Origin: an uncultured Acidaminococcus sp.
GTDB lineage: Bacteria > Bacillota > Negativicutes > Acidaminococcales > Acidaminococcaceae
Assembly (NCBI GenBank): GCA_905213155.1
Contig: CAJMHI010000003.1
Coordinates: 1-64,000, forward strand
Direction of reading: 5' to 3'
Length of the DNA: 64,000 bases
The position numbers were made by a program, and so were the translations under genes. The notes beneath the pieces are model-generated. The model ran no database searches. It was not told the origin of the DNA and worked only from the letters and a program-made list of their open reading frames with translations. This document shows, in pieces, positions 19,689-28,606 of the stretch. Position 1 is the first letter of the stretch; the number at the start of each line of letters is the position of its first letter.

Positions 19689-20831
19689 ATGACCAAACCC
19701 TGGGAATCCTATCAAGGCATCTACATTCATATTCCCTTTTGTGTACAAAAATGCAACTACTGTGATTTTGCTTCTTATAAAGTCTCAAGCCGCAGCGTAA
19801 TGGAGCAGTATATAAACCGGCTGGTGGAAGAGATTGGGCAGAAAAAAGTCTCCTTACCCGTGGACGAACGGGCTACGATCTATTTTGGCGGCGGTACACC
19901 CAGCATTTTACCGGTTTTTCTATTGGAAAAAATCGTAAACGCACTTAAAGAACGGAAGCTGTGGAAAACCCCCAAAGAAGTGACACTGGAAGCCAATCCG
20001 GGAACTGTAAATACCGCAAAATTACAGGCGTATCGGGCCATGGGGATAGACCGGCTTTCTTTGGGGATACAATCCTTTCAGGATGATGAGCTCTGCACCA
20101 TGGGGCGCATCCATACGGCGGAAAAAGCAAAAGAAACCATTGCGATGGCCCGGGAAGCCGGTTTTTTGCATTGTAACGGGGACTTGATCTACGGCTACCC
20201 AGGACAGACCGTGGAGCGGGTAGAGGATTCTTTGGCACAGCTCATAGCAACCGGTGTAGATCATATCTCCGTGTATGGTCTCACCGTAGAAAAAGGTACG
20301 CTGCTGGAAAAACAACTGGCTGCGCAGGTGCTGCAGCTTCCTGATGAAGAGGCTGCCGGGGACATGTATGACTGCATTATACAGATGCTGCAAGCAGCAG
20401 GGTACGTGCGCTACGAGATTTCCAACTTCGCCCGCCCGGGGCATGCGTCCCGGCATAACCAGGTTTATTGGCATTACAATCCCTATCTGGCCTTTGGGGC
20501 AGCTGCTACAGGCTTTGACGGGAAAAACCGGTTTACCAATCCTTCCCGTGTCCAAGACTATATAAACGGAAAAGCGACCGCGGAAGAAGTGCTGACGAAT
20601 GCGGAACGGGAAGAAGAACTGGTTTTTATGAACCTTCGCACGGCCAAAGGGCTTTCCCTGACAGAATTTAACGAGCGGGTGGGGAAAAACTTCAGGGATG
20701 AATACGGGCCTGCCCTGGCCCACTGCCTGGCGCAGGGATGGGTGACGGAAAAAGGGGGAAGGATTTGCCCTACGGCGCAGGGCATGCGCTATGGGAACCT
20801 GTTATTTGAATCATTTCTGCAAGGAAGTTGA
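19689..20831 (+). CDS. hemW: Heme chaperone HemW (radical SAM, oxygen-independent coproporphyrinogen oxidase-like)
   Basis: Radical SAM protein of 380 residues. The [4Fe-4S] motif is in IHIPFCVQKCNYCDF near residues 14-28, the CxxxCxxC spacing of HemW/HemN, followed by IYFGGGTPS, LEANPGTV and LSLGIQSF. It has the short HemW form, now regarded as a heme-transfer protein rather than a true coproporphyrinogen dehydrogenase. It lies directly before hrcA, a very common Firmicutes neighbourhood (lepA-hemW-hrcA), though lepA here is 34 kb away. Confidence 0.93.
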   Translation: MTKPWESYQGIYIHIPFCVQKCNYCDFASYKVSSRSVMEQYINRLVEEIGQKKVSLPVDERATIYFGGGTPSILPVFLLEKIVNALKERKLWKTPKEVTLEANPGTVNTAKLQAYRAMGIDRLSLGIQSFQDDELCTMGRIHTAEKAKETIAMAREAGFLHCNGDLIYGYPGQTVERVEDSLAQLIATGVDHISVYGLTVEKGTLLEKQLAAQVLQLPDEEAAGDMYDCIIQMLQAAGYVRYEISNFARPGHASRHNQVYWHYNPYLAFGAAATGFDGKNRFTNPSRVQDYINGKATAEEVLTNAEREEELVFMNLRTAKGLSLTEFNERVGKNFRDEYGPALAHCLAQGWVTEKGGRICPTAQGMRYGNLLFESFLQGS

Positions 20832-20849
20832 CAATTCCTGAAAAAGCTA

Positions 20850-20878
20850 TTGACAATTTGACTAAAGAGGTGTATCTT
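20850..20878 (+). promoter_or_regulatory. Heat-shock operon promoter
   Basis: Consensus TTGACA (20850-20855), 17-bp spacer, TATCTT (20873-20878), just upstream of the CIRCE operator. Confidence 0.85.
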
Positions 20879-20890
20879 TACCATTAGATG

Positions 20891-20917
20891 TTAGCACTCC
20901 AAAGATTAGAGTGCTAA
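20891..20917 (+). promoter_or_regulatory. CIRCE operator (HrcA binding site)
   Basis: Perfect TTAGCACTC-N9-GAGTGCTAA inverted repeat located at the start of the transcript before hrcA. This is the classical HrcA site, so the operon is autorepressed. Confidence 0.98.
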
Positions 20918-20942
20918 CAATCCAAGAAAAGAGATGATTACA

Positions 20943-21977
20943 GTGCTAAGCAACCGTCAAAAAAAGATTCTTCAAATCATTATTGAAGATTATATTGAAA
21001 CGGCCGAGCCTGTAGGATCTCGGACCATTGCCCGGAAGTACAATCTGGGAATCAGCCCTGCCACCATCCGCAATGAAATGAGCGACCTGGAGCTTTTGGG
21101 CTACCTGGAACAGCCGTATACCTCGTCCGGACGGATTCCATCGGCCGCGGCGTACCGGTACTATGTGGATACCCTGGCCGAGCCGCAGCAATTAACGCCC
21201 AATGATATGGCGCTGATTCACAGCTGGTTCCGGGAACGGGTGCATAGCATTGATGATATTTTTCAATCCACCGCCAAGATTCTTTCCAGAATGAGCAAAA
21301 ACGTGTCCGTGGTGCTTGCCAATAAAGACAGCAAGCGTGAATTTTTTTATTTGCGCTTTTTGCCTCTGAGCGCGCACCAGGCCATCCTGTGTATTGTAGC
21401 CAGTGACGGGCAGATGGATAACAGCGTGATCCAGATCCCGGCGGGCATGAGTGCGCTGGAACTTGAGACCTTGGCCCAGCGGGTGACCAATAAACTGCAG
21501 GGCATGGAGCTAGCGGATATCACGGATGCTGTGCTTCAGGAAGTGAAGGAAGCCATTGCCGGCGATAAGCACCTGTATGCGTCCCTGATCCAGGTGATCA
21601 AGCAGATGCAAAAAAGCCAGTCCCAGAACAAAATGTTTTTGGGCGGCACCAAGCAACTATTGTCACAGCCGGAGTTCAAAGACCCGGAGCGGGTGAAAGA
21701 ACTGTTGGGAGTGCTGGAAGAAGGGCAAATGTTGCGGGATATGCTGATGGCTGGGAAGAATTCCGGCCTGAAAGTAACCATTGGCAGTGAAAACAAGTTT
21801 TCCGGCATTCAGGATTGCAGCATGGTGCAGGCGACCTACCAGCTCAATGGACAGGTGGTCGGGACGCTGGCTGTGCTGGGGCCGACACGAATGGAATACC
21901 GTAAGGTCATTTCTGTAATGGAATACCTGCACGATTATCTGCGTGTGGTGATGAGTAAAATGGATGAGTTGAAGTAG
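20943..21977 (+). CDS. hrcA: Heat-inducible transcription repressor HrcA
   Basis: Repressor of class I heat-shock genes that binds CIRCE and is kept active by GroE. About 344 residues. N-terminal winged helix (LSNRQKKILQIIIEDYIETA, EPVGSRT), linker, then the GAF-like/dimerisation region. I prefer the GTG at 20943 because GAGATGATT sits at normal Shine-Dalgarno spacing; an in-frame ATG at 20934 adds three residues but lies inside that signal. First gene of hrcA-grpE-dnaK-dnaJ. groESL is not in this window. Confidence 0.95.
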   Translation: MLSNRQKKILQIIIEDYIETAEPVGSRTIARKYNLGISPATIRNEMSDLELLGYLEQPYTSSGRIPSAAAYRYYVDTLAEPQQLTPNDMALIHSWFRERVHSIDDIFQSTAKILSRMSKNVSVVLANKDSKREFFYLRFLPLSAHQAILCIVASDGQMDNSVIQIPAGMSALELETLAQRVTNKLQGMELADITDAVLQEVKEAIAGDKHLYASLIQVIKQMQKSQSQNKMFLGGTKQLLSQPEFKDPERVKELLGVLEEGQMLRDMLMAGKNSGLKVTIGSENKFSGIQDCSMVQATYQLNGQVVGTLAVLGPTRMEYRKVISVMEYLHDYLRVVMSKMDELK

Positions 21978-21985
21978 GAGGCACT

Positions 21986-22591
21986 ATGGAAGGGATGAAA
22001 CAGGAAGCAGCAGAAACCATGAAAACGGACGTTACGGACACTACGCAACCGGATACTTCCCAAACCATGCACGAGTCTGCGGAAAACACGGGAGCGGCAC
22101 AGGAAGAAACCACAACAGCTGCCCCGGATGTACGGGATGAAAAAATTAAAGAACAGGAAGCCCAGATCGCCGATCTCCAAAACAGACTGGTGCGGCTGCA
22201 GGCTGACTTTACCAACTTCCGTAAGCGTAATACGGAAGAACGGGAAAAATTAGGGCGCTATGTCACCAGTCAGGTTGCCCGGGAGTTTTTGAAAGTCCTG
22301 GATAATTTCCAGCGGGCGGAAGAAAGCATGAAGACAGCCAGCGACAGCAACGCCCTGCAAGTGGGGATGGAAAAAATCCACAAGCAGTTTGCAAAAGCCC
22401 TGGAAACACTGCATATCGAGGAAATACCGGCGCAAGGTAAACCTTTTGACCCGCAGATCCACGAAGCGGTGATGCAGGGTGCTAACCCGGACCTGCCGGA
22501 CGAAAGCATTGACCTGGTGCTGGAAAAAGGCTATCGCATCGGAGATGACGTGATCCGTCACTCCAAAGTACGGGTTGTACGTAATTCTTAA
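21986..22591 (+). CDS. grpE: Nucleotide exchange factor GrpE
   Basis: DnaK exchange factor, 201 residues. An acidic, low-complexity N-terminus (about 1-45, many Thr, Glu and Ala) precedes the long helix [31 protein letters not shown] and the beta domain ending in [23 protein letters not shown]. Starts 8 bp after the hrcA stop with GTAGGAGG. Confidence 0.97.
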   Translation: MEGMKQEAAETMKTDVTDTTQPDTSQTMHESAENTGAAQEETTTAAPDVRDEKIKEQEAQIADLQNRLVRLQADFTNFRKRNTEEREKLGRYVTSQVAREFLKVLDNFQRAEESMKTASDSNALQVGMEKIHKQFAKALETLHIEEIPAQGKPFDPQIHEAVMQGANPDLPDESIDLVLEKGYRIGDDVIRHSKVRVVRNS

Positions 22592-22600
22592 AACTAACGC

Positions 22601-22617
22601 ATTGCACGTGTTGCAAT
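22601..22617 (+). other. Small hairpin between grpE and dnaK
   Basis: ATTGCA-N5-TGCAAT inverted repeat in the 53-bp gap. No T run follows, so it is not a terminator. A role in mRNA processing or stability before dnaK is possible. Confidence 0.4.
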
Positions 22618-22644
22618 ACTTCCAGATTTGAGGAGGAATTTATT

Positions 22645-24495
22645 ATGTCTAAAATTATTGGTATTGACTTGGGAACCACAAACTCCGTCGTTTCTGTTAT
22701 GGAAGGCGGTGAACCTACGGTTATCACCAACCAGGAAGGCAGCCGTCTGACCCCTTCTGTGATTGGTTTTACAAAAAATGGGGAAAGATTGGTAGGGCAA
22801 CTGGCTAAACGGCAGGCTATTTCCAATCCGGAACGGACCATCAGCTCCATCAAACGGCATATGGGTACCCGCTACACCGTGACCATTGATGGCAAGGATT
22901 ATACCCCGGAACAGATTTCTGCTATGATCCTGGAAAAACTGAAAGGGGACGCAGAACGGTATCTGGGCGAAAAAGTGTCCGAAGCCGTTATTACAGTTCC
23001 GGCTTACTTTAACGACAGCCAGCGTCAGGCTACGAAAGATGCCGGCAAGATTGCCGGGTTGGAAGTAAAGAGAATCATCAATGAACCGACGGCCGCTGCT
23101 TTGGCCTACGGCATTGATAAATCCGACAACCATACCATCCTGGTTTACGACTTAGGCGGCGGGACCTTTGATGTGTCCATCCTGGAATTGGGCGATGGCG
23201 TATTTGAAGTAAAATCCACCAATGGGGATACCCATCTGGGCGGCGATGACTTCGACCAGCGCGTTATGGACTGGATGGTTGCCGAATTCAAGAAACAAAA
23301 CGGGGTAGACCTGTCTGCTGATAAAATGGCCATGCAGCGGATTCGTGAAGCGGCTGAAAAAGCCAAAATCGAATTGTCCAGCATGATGACCACCAATATC
23401 AACCTGCCGTTCATTTCTGCCGGTGCCAATGGCCCGCTCCACCTGGATCTGGACCTGACCCGTGCAAAATTTGATGAAATGACCAGCGATTTGGTTGACC
23501 GGACCTTTACCTGTGTGAATAAGGCCCTGAGCGACGCAGGACTGGCGCCGAAAGATATCAACAAAGTGCTGCTGGTGGGTGGTTCTTCCCGTATCCCTGC
23601 GGTGCAGGAAGCCATTAAACGGACGCTGGGACAGGAACCGGCTCACGGCGTGAACCCGGATGAATGTGTAGCCATGGGCGCTGCCATTCAGGCAGGCGTA
23701 CTTGCCGGGGACGTGAAAGACGTTCTGCTGCTGGATGTTACCCCGCTGTCTCTGGGGATTGAAACCATGGGCGGCGTGATGACCAAGATTATTGACCGTA
23801 ACACCACAATTCCTACCAGCAAGAGCCAGGTATTCTCCACGGCTACGGATAACCAGCCTTCTGTAGATATCCACGTGCTCCAGGGCGAACGGGGCATGGC
23901 CGCAGACAACAAGACACTGGGACGTTTTGAACTGGGCGGAATTGCTCCGGCTCCCCGGGGCGTGCCGCAAATCGAAGTGACCTTCGATATTGATGCCAAC
24001 GGCATTGTGAACGTCAGCGCCAAGGATAAAGGCACTGGCAAGGAACAGAAGATCACCATCAGCAATTCCGGCTCCCTCAGCAAGGAGGAAGTGGATAAGA
24101 TGGTGAAAGAAGCCCAGGCCAGCGAAGCGGAAGATAAGAAACGCAAGGAAGCGGCCGACGCCAAGAACCAGGCAGATACCCTGATTTACCAGGCTGAAAA
24201 GACCTGTAAGGATGTAGCTGGCAAAGGCTATGATGACAAGATCAAAAAGGTAGAAGATGCTGTTAAGGCCTTGAAGGATACGCTAAACAGCGGCGACACC
24301 GAAGCCATTAAGAAAGGCACGGAAGATCTGCAGAAACCGCTGTATGAACTGAGCGCAGAGCTCTATAAACAGAACCAGCAGAATGCAGCCCAAGGCGCGG
24401 CCCAGAACGCTGGTGCACAACAAAATGCCACGAACGAAAAGAAAGCCGACGATGACGTAGTGGACGCAGAAGTTGTGGACGACGATAAGAAATAA
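22645..24495 (+). CDS. dnaK: Chaperone DnaK (Hsp70)
   Basis: Hsp70 chaperone, 616 residues. N-terminal [16 protein letters not shown], ATPase signatures [15 protein letters not shown] and [14 protein letters not shown], the linker [13 protein letters not shown], substrate domain, and a helical lid. The tail is rich in Gln, Asn and Ala and ends with an acidic [19 protein letters not shown] stretch. It has the shorter ATPase domain of Firmicutes DnaK, without the proteobacterial insertion near residue 80. AGGAGG precedes the start. Confidence 0.99.
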   Translation: MSKIIGIDLGTTNSVVSVMEGGEPTVITNQEGSRLTPSVIGFTKNGERLVGQLAKRQAISNPERTISSIKRHMGTRYTVTIDGKDYTPEQISAMILEKLKGDAERYLGEKVSEAVITVPAYFNDSQRQATKDAGKIAGLEVKRIINEPTAAALAYGIDKSDNHTILVYDLGGGTFDVSILELGDGVFEVKSTNGDTHLGGDDFDQRVMDWMVAEFKKQNGVDLSADKMAMQRIREAAEKAKIELSSMMTTNINLPFISAGANGPLHLDLDLTRAKFDEMTSDLVDRTFTCVNKALSDAGLAPKDINKVLLVGGSSRIPAVQEAIKRTLGQEPAHGVNPDECVAMGAAIQAGVLAGDVKDVLLLDVTPLSLGIETMGGVMTKIIDRNTTIPTSKSQVFSTATDNQPSVDIHVLQGERGMAADNKTLGRFELGGIAPAPRGVPQIEVTFDIDANGIVNVSAKDKGTGKEQKITISNSGSLSKEEVDKMVKEAQASEAEDKKRKEAADAKNQADTLIYQAEKTCKDVAGKGYDDKIKKVEDAVKALKDTLNSGDTEAIKKGTEDLQKPLYELSAELYKQNQQNAAQGAAQNAGAQQNATNEKKADDDVVDAEVVDDDKK

Positions 24496-24518
24496 ACTTT
24501 TCCTAGAGGGAGATACGG

Positions 24519-25688
24519 ATGGCAGACAAGAGAGATTATTATGAAGTGCTGGGCGTTTCTAAAACAGCCACAGAAGATGAGCTGAAAAAGGCTTACCGCA
24601 AACTGGCACGGAAGTACCATCCCGACCTGAATAAGGATGATCCCCAGGCAGCAGATAAATTCAAAGAAGTGAATGAAGCGTACAGTGTCCTTTCCGATGC
24701 CCAAAAGAGAGCGGCCTATGACCAATATGGCCATGCCGCTTTCCAGCAGGGCGGCGGGGGCGCTGGCGGTAATCCTTTCGGCGGCTTCCAAGGCTTCAGC
24801 GGCTCGTTTGGCGGAGAAGGCATGGACGACATCTTCAATATGTTCTTTGGGGGTGCCGGCCGTGGCGGTGCTCGTCGGCAAGCGGACAATGGGCCCCGGC
24901 AGGGATCTGATCTGCGGATGGATATGCAGATCACCTTTGAGGAAGCGGCTTTTGGAACGGAGAAGAAAGTACGCCTGAACCGGGAAGAAGAATGCGAAAC
25001 CTGTCATGGCTCCGGATCGGCGGCGGGCTATTCCCCGGAGACCTGTCCGGATTGTCACGGCACAGGAGAAATCCGGGTGACGCAGAATTCCCTCTTTGGG
25101 CAGGTCGTGAATGTGCGGACTTGTCCCAGATGCCATGGTACAGGCAAGATCGTGACGCATCCCTGCAAGGACTGTCACGGAACTGGCCGTGTCAAGAAAA
25201 AGAGAACCCTGACGGTGAAAATCCCGGCCGGCGTGGACAACGGGTCCCGTTTGCGGGTATCCGGTGAAGGCGAAGCAGGCATCCGGGGCGGACGTGCCGG
25301 GGATTTGTACGTATATTTGTACGTGAAACCCCACAAGTTCTTTGATCGGGACGGCACTACAGTGAGCTGCGAAGTGCCCATCAGTATCGTGCAGGCTACG
25401 CTGGGAGCTGAAATTGAAGTACCTACCTTGTACGGCAAGGTCAGCGTAAAAGTTCCGGAAGGGACACAGCCAGGCAGAGTGCTGCGGCTGCGGGATAAAG
25501 GGATTCCGTCCCTGCGGACCGGGCAAAAAGGCGATGAGATGATCCGGCTGAAAGTCGTGATTCCTACTGGATTGTCCGATGCCCAAAAAGACGCCTTGCG
25601 GAAATTTGGGGAGGCCAGCGGCAATAACATCAATCCGGAAGAAAAAGGCTTTCTCAATAAAATCAAAGATTTCCTGAAGAAAAAATAA
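24519..25688 (+). CDS. dnaJ: Chaperone DnaJ (Hsp40)
   Basis: Class A J-protein, 389 residues. J domain with the HPD motif (KYHPDLN near residue 33), a Gly/Phe-rich region (about 75-130), four CxxCxGxG zinc repeats ([32 protein letters not shown]; about 155-230), and the C-terminal substrate domain. It delivers unfolded proteins to DnaK and stimulates ATP hydrolysis. Last gene of the CIRCE operon; a clear terminator follows. Confidence 0.99.
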   Translation: MADKRDYYEVLGVSKTATEDELKKAYRKLARKYHPDLNKDDPQAADKFKEVNEAYSVLSDAQKRAAYDQYGHAAFQQGGGGAGGNPFGGFQGFSGSFGGEGMDDIFNMFFGGAGRGGARRQADNGPRQGSDLRMDMQITFEEAAFGTEKKVRLNREEECETCHGSGSAAGYSPETCPDCHGTGEIRVTQNSLFGQVVNVRTCPRCHGTGKIVTHPCKDCHGTGRVKKKRTLTVKIPAGVDNGSRLRVSGEGEAGIRGGRAGDLYVYLYVKPHKFFDRDGTTVSCEVPISIVQATLGAEIEVPTLYGKVSVKVPEGTQPGRVLRLRDKGIPSLRTGQKGDEMIRLKVVIPTGLSDAQKDALRKFGEASGNNINPEEKGFLNKIKDFLKKK

Positions 25689-25691
25689 AAC

Positions 25692-25720
25692 AAAGCTCCT
25701 CTGGCAACAGGGGAGCTTTT
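25692..25720 (+). terminator. Terminator after dnaJ
   Basis: 12-bp stem AAAGCTCCTCTG/CAGGGGAGCTTT (one G-T pair) closed by a GCAA tetraloop, then T. Confidence 0.85.
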
Positions 25721-25806
25721 AAAATGGGCAAAGAAACTATATAATGAAGGGGAGAGAATAGTATCTCAGCAGGTGAAATCAATTGGAACCATAGGAGGAA
25801 AAAGCC

Positions 25807-26301
25807 ATGAATGCCATATTTTCGAGAGTGAGTATCCGTAAGTACGAAGACCGGGACGTGGAAAAAGAAAAAATTGAGCAGATTTTGCGGGCGGCCATGC
25901 AAAGCCCTTCTGCCGGGAACCAGCAGCCCTGGGAATTTATTGTTGTCCGGGATAAAGTTCTTTTGGCGAAACTTGCTACCGTCAGTGAATATTCCGGTCC
26001 TGTGGCCAATGCACCAGTAGCCATTGTGAACGTGTGCAACCCCAACAATAAACCTTTTGCCCCTGTAGCACCCGTGGATATGGCCATTTGCACGGAACAT
26101 GAGTGGCTGGAAGCCGCCGACCTGGGACTGGGGGCCGTGTGGATTGGCGTCAGCCCGTTCCAGGACCGCATCGACAAAGCCGGCGAAATTCTGGGCTTAA
26201 CCGGTGGCAAGTACGTATTTTCCATCCTGCCCTTGGGCTACCCTGCACAAGAGCGGACACAAAAAGACCGCTGGCATCCAGAACGGATTACCGAGCGGTA
26301 A
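25807..26301 (+). CDS. Nitroreductase family protein
   Basis: A short (164-residue) FMN-dependent nitroreductase-fold enzyme. The FMN-binding RVSIRKYEDRDV and MQSPSAGNQQPWEF motifs are near residues 7-45, and GLGAVWIGVSP near 115 is also typical. Members reduce nitro groups, quinones or enones with NAD(P)H, or dehalogenate; substrate is unknown. It has AGGAGG before the ATG and a TATAAT at 25740-25745, but no convincing -35, so I list no promoter. It stands alone between dnaJ and rimP. Confidence 0.88.
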   Translation: MNAIFSRVSIRKYEDRDVEKEKIEQILRAAMQSPSAGNQQPWEFIVVRDKVLLAKLATVSEYSGPVANAPVAIVNVCNPNNKPFAPVAPVDMAICTEHEWLEAADLGLGAVWIGVSPFQDRIDKAGEILGLTGGKYVFSILPLGYPAQERTQKDRWHPERITER

Positions 26302-26314
26302 TGGAAGCATATAT

Positions 26315-26332
26315 TTGTACAAAAATGTACAA
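26315..26332 (+). repeat. Perfect inverted repeat upstream of the rimP promoter
   Basis: TTGTACA-AAAA-TGTACAA, 16 bp before the rimP -35. It has operator-like symmetry. No T run follows, so it is a poor terminator for the nitroreductase gene. Confidence 0.5.
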
Positions 26333-26348
26333 TGCGCCTAGGTCATAG

Positions 26349-26377
26349 TTGCGCAATCGGGTGGACAGTGCTATAAT
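26349..26377 (+). promoter_or_regulatory. Promoter of the rimP-nusA-infB operon
   Basis: TTGCGC (26349-26354), 17-bp spacer, TATAAT (26372-26377). The predicted start is near 26384, leaving an 80-nt leader. Confidence 0.7.
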
Positions 26378-26404
26378 AGATTAGAAAACTGAGGCAGACC
26401 TTAG

Positions 26405-26437
26405 AGAGTGGGTATTTAATACCCGCTCTTTCGTTTA
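26405..26437 (+). terminator. Leader stem-loop / attenuator before rimP
   Basis: 10-bp stem AGAGTGGGTA (26405-26414) with TACCCGCTCT (26420-26429), one G-U pair, 5-nt loop, then TTCGTTT. It lies inside the leader, between promoter and rimP, so it looks like an attenuator of the operon rather than an ending for the nitroreductase gene. Confidence 0.6.
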
Positions 26438-26464
26438 CTAGGAAAGAAGCAGGTAGGTGTCTGG

Positions 26465-26926
26465 ATGGATAAAAAACAAATCGCGGCAAAGGTGGAGGAG
26501 CTCGTCACGCCGATTGTGGCGGAGATGGGCTTGGAACTGGTGGATGTAGAATATGTCCGGGAACGGGAGTGGTATCTCCGGGTCTACATCAACAAAGAAG
26601 GCGGCATTGATATTGATGACTGCTCCAATGTAAGCAGCCTGCTGGCCAAGAAATTGGATGAGCTGGATTTTATTCCGGAAAAGTATTATCTGGAAGTGTC
26701 TTCCCCGGGCATTGACCGGCCTTTAAAAAAGGATAAGGATTTTGTAGGTCATTACGGGAAAATGGTGGATTTGTCATTTTTTACGCCTTATGAAGGGAAG
26801 AAACAGCTTACTGCCGTGCTCAAATCCCACGATGACACTGTACTTGTTCTCGCTGACAGCAAGGGCAGGGATATACCTATTGAACGCAAACAGATCGCAT
26901 CTGTTAAACCCCATATTGATTTTTAA
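26465..26926 (+). CDS. rimP: Ribosome maturation factor RimP
   Basis: Assists 30S assembly. 153 residues, with the N-terminal block LGLELVDVEYVREREWYLRVYI and the highly conserved YYLEVSSPGIDRPLK near residue 78, then a C-terminal SH3-like domain. First gene of the operon that continues through nusA, ylxR, ylxQ, infB, rbfA, nrnA, truB and ribF. Confidence 0.96.
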   Translation: MDKKQIAAKVEELVTPIVAEMGLELVDVEYVREREWYLRVYINKEGGIDIDDCSNVSSLLAKKLDELDFIPEKYYLEVSSPGIDRPLKKDKDFVGHYGKMVDLSFFTPYEGKKQLTAVLKSHDDTVLVLADSKGRDIPIERKQIASVKPHIDF

Positions 26927-26950
26927 ATGGCGCAAGGAGGAGATAAAGAA

Positions 26951-28039
26951 GTGAATGCGGATTTCGTAAATGCCATTGCGCTGGTGGCAAAGGAAAAAAA
27001 TATTTCTCCGGAAGTCCTGTACAGTGCTGTGGAAGAAGCCCTGATTACAGCTTATAAGAAAAATTTTGGCTCTGCACAAAATGTGCGGGTTTCCCTGAAC
27101 AGGGACAATGGGGAGATTCATGTATATTCCCAGAAAAAAGTGGTGCAGGAAAGCACCAATCCGGCTACGGAAATGAGCCTGGCCGATGCACAAAAGCTGG
27201 ACCCTCACTATCAGGAAGGGGACATTCTGGAAGAGGAAATTACGCCGAAAAATTTTGGCCGTATTGCAGCCCAGAATGCCAAGCAGGTGATTGTGCAGCG
27301 GATCCGGGAAGCAGAGCGGAACCGGGTCTATGAACGGTATTCTGACAGGGAAAATGATATTGTTACCGGTACCATAGAGCGCATTGAAGGGCATAACGTA
27401 TTTGTGGATCTGGGCAGTACCGAAGGGGTGCTGCTGGCCAGCGAACAAATCCCAAGGGAAAAGTACGAATACCATCAGCGCCTGAAATGCTATGTGCTGG
27501 AAGTGAAAAAGACGGCCAAAGGCCCTCAGGTGATTTTATCCCGTACCCATCCCGGCCTTTTGAAACGGTTATTTGAACTGGAAGTAGGAGAAATTCAGGA
27601 TGGCACCGTGGTGATTGATTCCGTGGCCCGGGAACCGGGGATGCGGAGCAAAATTGCGGTACACAGCAATAATCCCAGCGTGGATCCGGTCGGGGCCTGC
27701 GTAGGGCCAAAAGGCATCCGGGTCAGAAACGTGGTGGATGAACTGCGTGGGGAAAAAATTGATATCGTAAAATACAGCGAAGACCCGGAAGAGTATGTTG
27801 CCAATGCGTTATCGCCTTCTAAGGTGGTTTCTGCTACGGCGTATCCGGAAGAAAAACTTTGCCGGATCATCGTGCCGGATTACCAGCTGTCCCTGGCTAT
27901 CGGCAAGGAAGGGCAAAACGCCAGACTGGCTGCCAAACTCACGGGCTGGAAGATTGATATTAAAAGTGAGACCCAGGCAGCTGAGCAGGCCCTGGAAGGG
28001 ACTGAAGAACCAGCGCCTGTAAATGAGGAAACCGTATGA
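26951..28039 (+). CDS. nusA: Transcription termination/antitermination factor NusA
   Basis: RNA polymerase-bound elongation factor. NTD, an S1 domain ([20 protein letters not shown], about 128-195), and two KH domains with [15 protein letters not shown] and [18 protein letters not shown]. About 362 residues, the short Firmicutes form without the C-terminal acidic repeats of enterobacteria. I prefer the GTG at 26951 (AGGAGG 10 bp upstream, giving the usual NADF start); an in-frame ATG at 26927 touches the rimP stop and has no ribosome site. Overlaps ylxR by 4 bp. Confidence 0.95.
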   Translation: MNADFVNAIALVAKEKNISPEVLYSAVEEALITAYKKNFGSAQNVRVSLNRDNGEIHVYSQKKVVQESTNPATEMSLADAQKLDPHYQEGDILEEEITPKNFGRIAAQNAKQVIVQRIREAERNRVYERYSDRENDIVTGTIERIEGHNVFVDLGSTEGVLLASEQIPREKYEYHQRLKCYVLEVKKTAKGPQVILSRTHPGLLKRLFELEVGEIQDGTVVIDSVAREPGMRSKIAVHSNNPSVDPVGACVGPKGIRVRNVVDELRGEKIDIVKYSEDPEEYVANALSPSKVVSATAYPEEKLCRIIVPDYQLSLAIGKEGQNARLAAKLTGWKIDIKSETQAAEQALEGTEEPAPVNEETV

Positions 28040-28308
28040 AGGTACGGAAAATTCCCCAAAGGACCTGCATTGGCTGCGGCCTGGTGAAAGATAAAAAACA
28101 GATGGTCCGGATTGTCCGGTCGCCACAGGGAGAAATCAGCCTGGATCGCAGCGGGAAGAAACCGGGACGGGGCGCCTATGTATGTGATGAGGCGGCCTGT
28201 ATAGAAAAAGCGTTTCAAAGCAAAGCCCTGGAAAAGGCGCTGCAGGTGAAAATCCCGGCGGAAGTGAAAAACAAACTGCTGACGGAGCTGACCCATGAAA
28301 ACGGATAA
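28036..28308 (+). CDS. ylxR: YlxR family RNA-binding protein (RnpM)
   Basis: A 90-residue basic protein with the family motif [20 protein letters not shown] near the start and GRGAYVC in the middle. In Bacillus subtilis the family has been tied to RNase P modulation (RnpM). The ATGA overlap with nusA suggests translational coupling; it also overlaps ylxQ by 14 bp. Confidence 0.95.
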   Translation: MKVRKIPQRTCIGCGLVKDKKQMVRIVRSPQGEISLDRSGKKPGRGAYVCDEAACIEKAFQSKALEKALQVKIPAEVKNKLLTELTHENG

Positions 28309-28591
28309 AGAACTCTGCTTTGCGCTGGGGCTCGCCCAGCGGGCAGGTAAACTGGCATCGGGAGAACAGACGGTAGAAACCTACTTGAAAAAAGGAAAAG
28401 GAAAATACCTTTTGCTCGCCGCAGATGCCTCTCCCCGTACCAGTAAACGACTGGAAGAGGCGTGCAAGGCTATGAATGTTCCCCTTGGGAGGGCCCTTAC
28501 TTGTGTACAGATCGGTGACGCAATCGGAAAATCCCCACGGGCGGCCGTACTGCTTTTAGACAGTCAGTTTATGAAATTGCTGGGAGTTTGA
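28295..28591 (+). CDS. ylxQ: L7Ae-family RNA-binding protein (YlxQ)
   Basis: A 98-residue L7Ae/L30e/Gadd45-fold protein of the YlxQ type that binds K-turn RNA. Visible are [18 protein letters not shown] near residue 12, [13 protein letters not shown] near 37 and a C-terminal [15 protein letters not shown]. It lies between ylxR and infB exactly as in Bacillus. No separate function can be read beyond RNA binding. Confidence 0.92.
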   Translation: MKTDKELCFALGLAQRAGKLASGEQTVETYLKKGKGKYLLLAADASPRTSKRLEEACKAMNVPLGRALTCVQIGDAIGKSPRAAVLLLDSQFMKLLGV

Positions 28592-28606
28592 TATGGAGGT
28601 GTGCGG

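Noticed and set aside
24363..25586. 407-codon minus-strand frame opposite dnaJ
   Set aside because: Shadow of a confirmed chaperone gene; composition is not protein-like.
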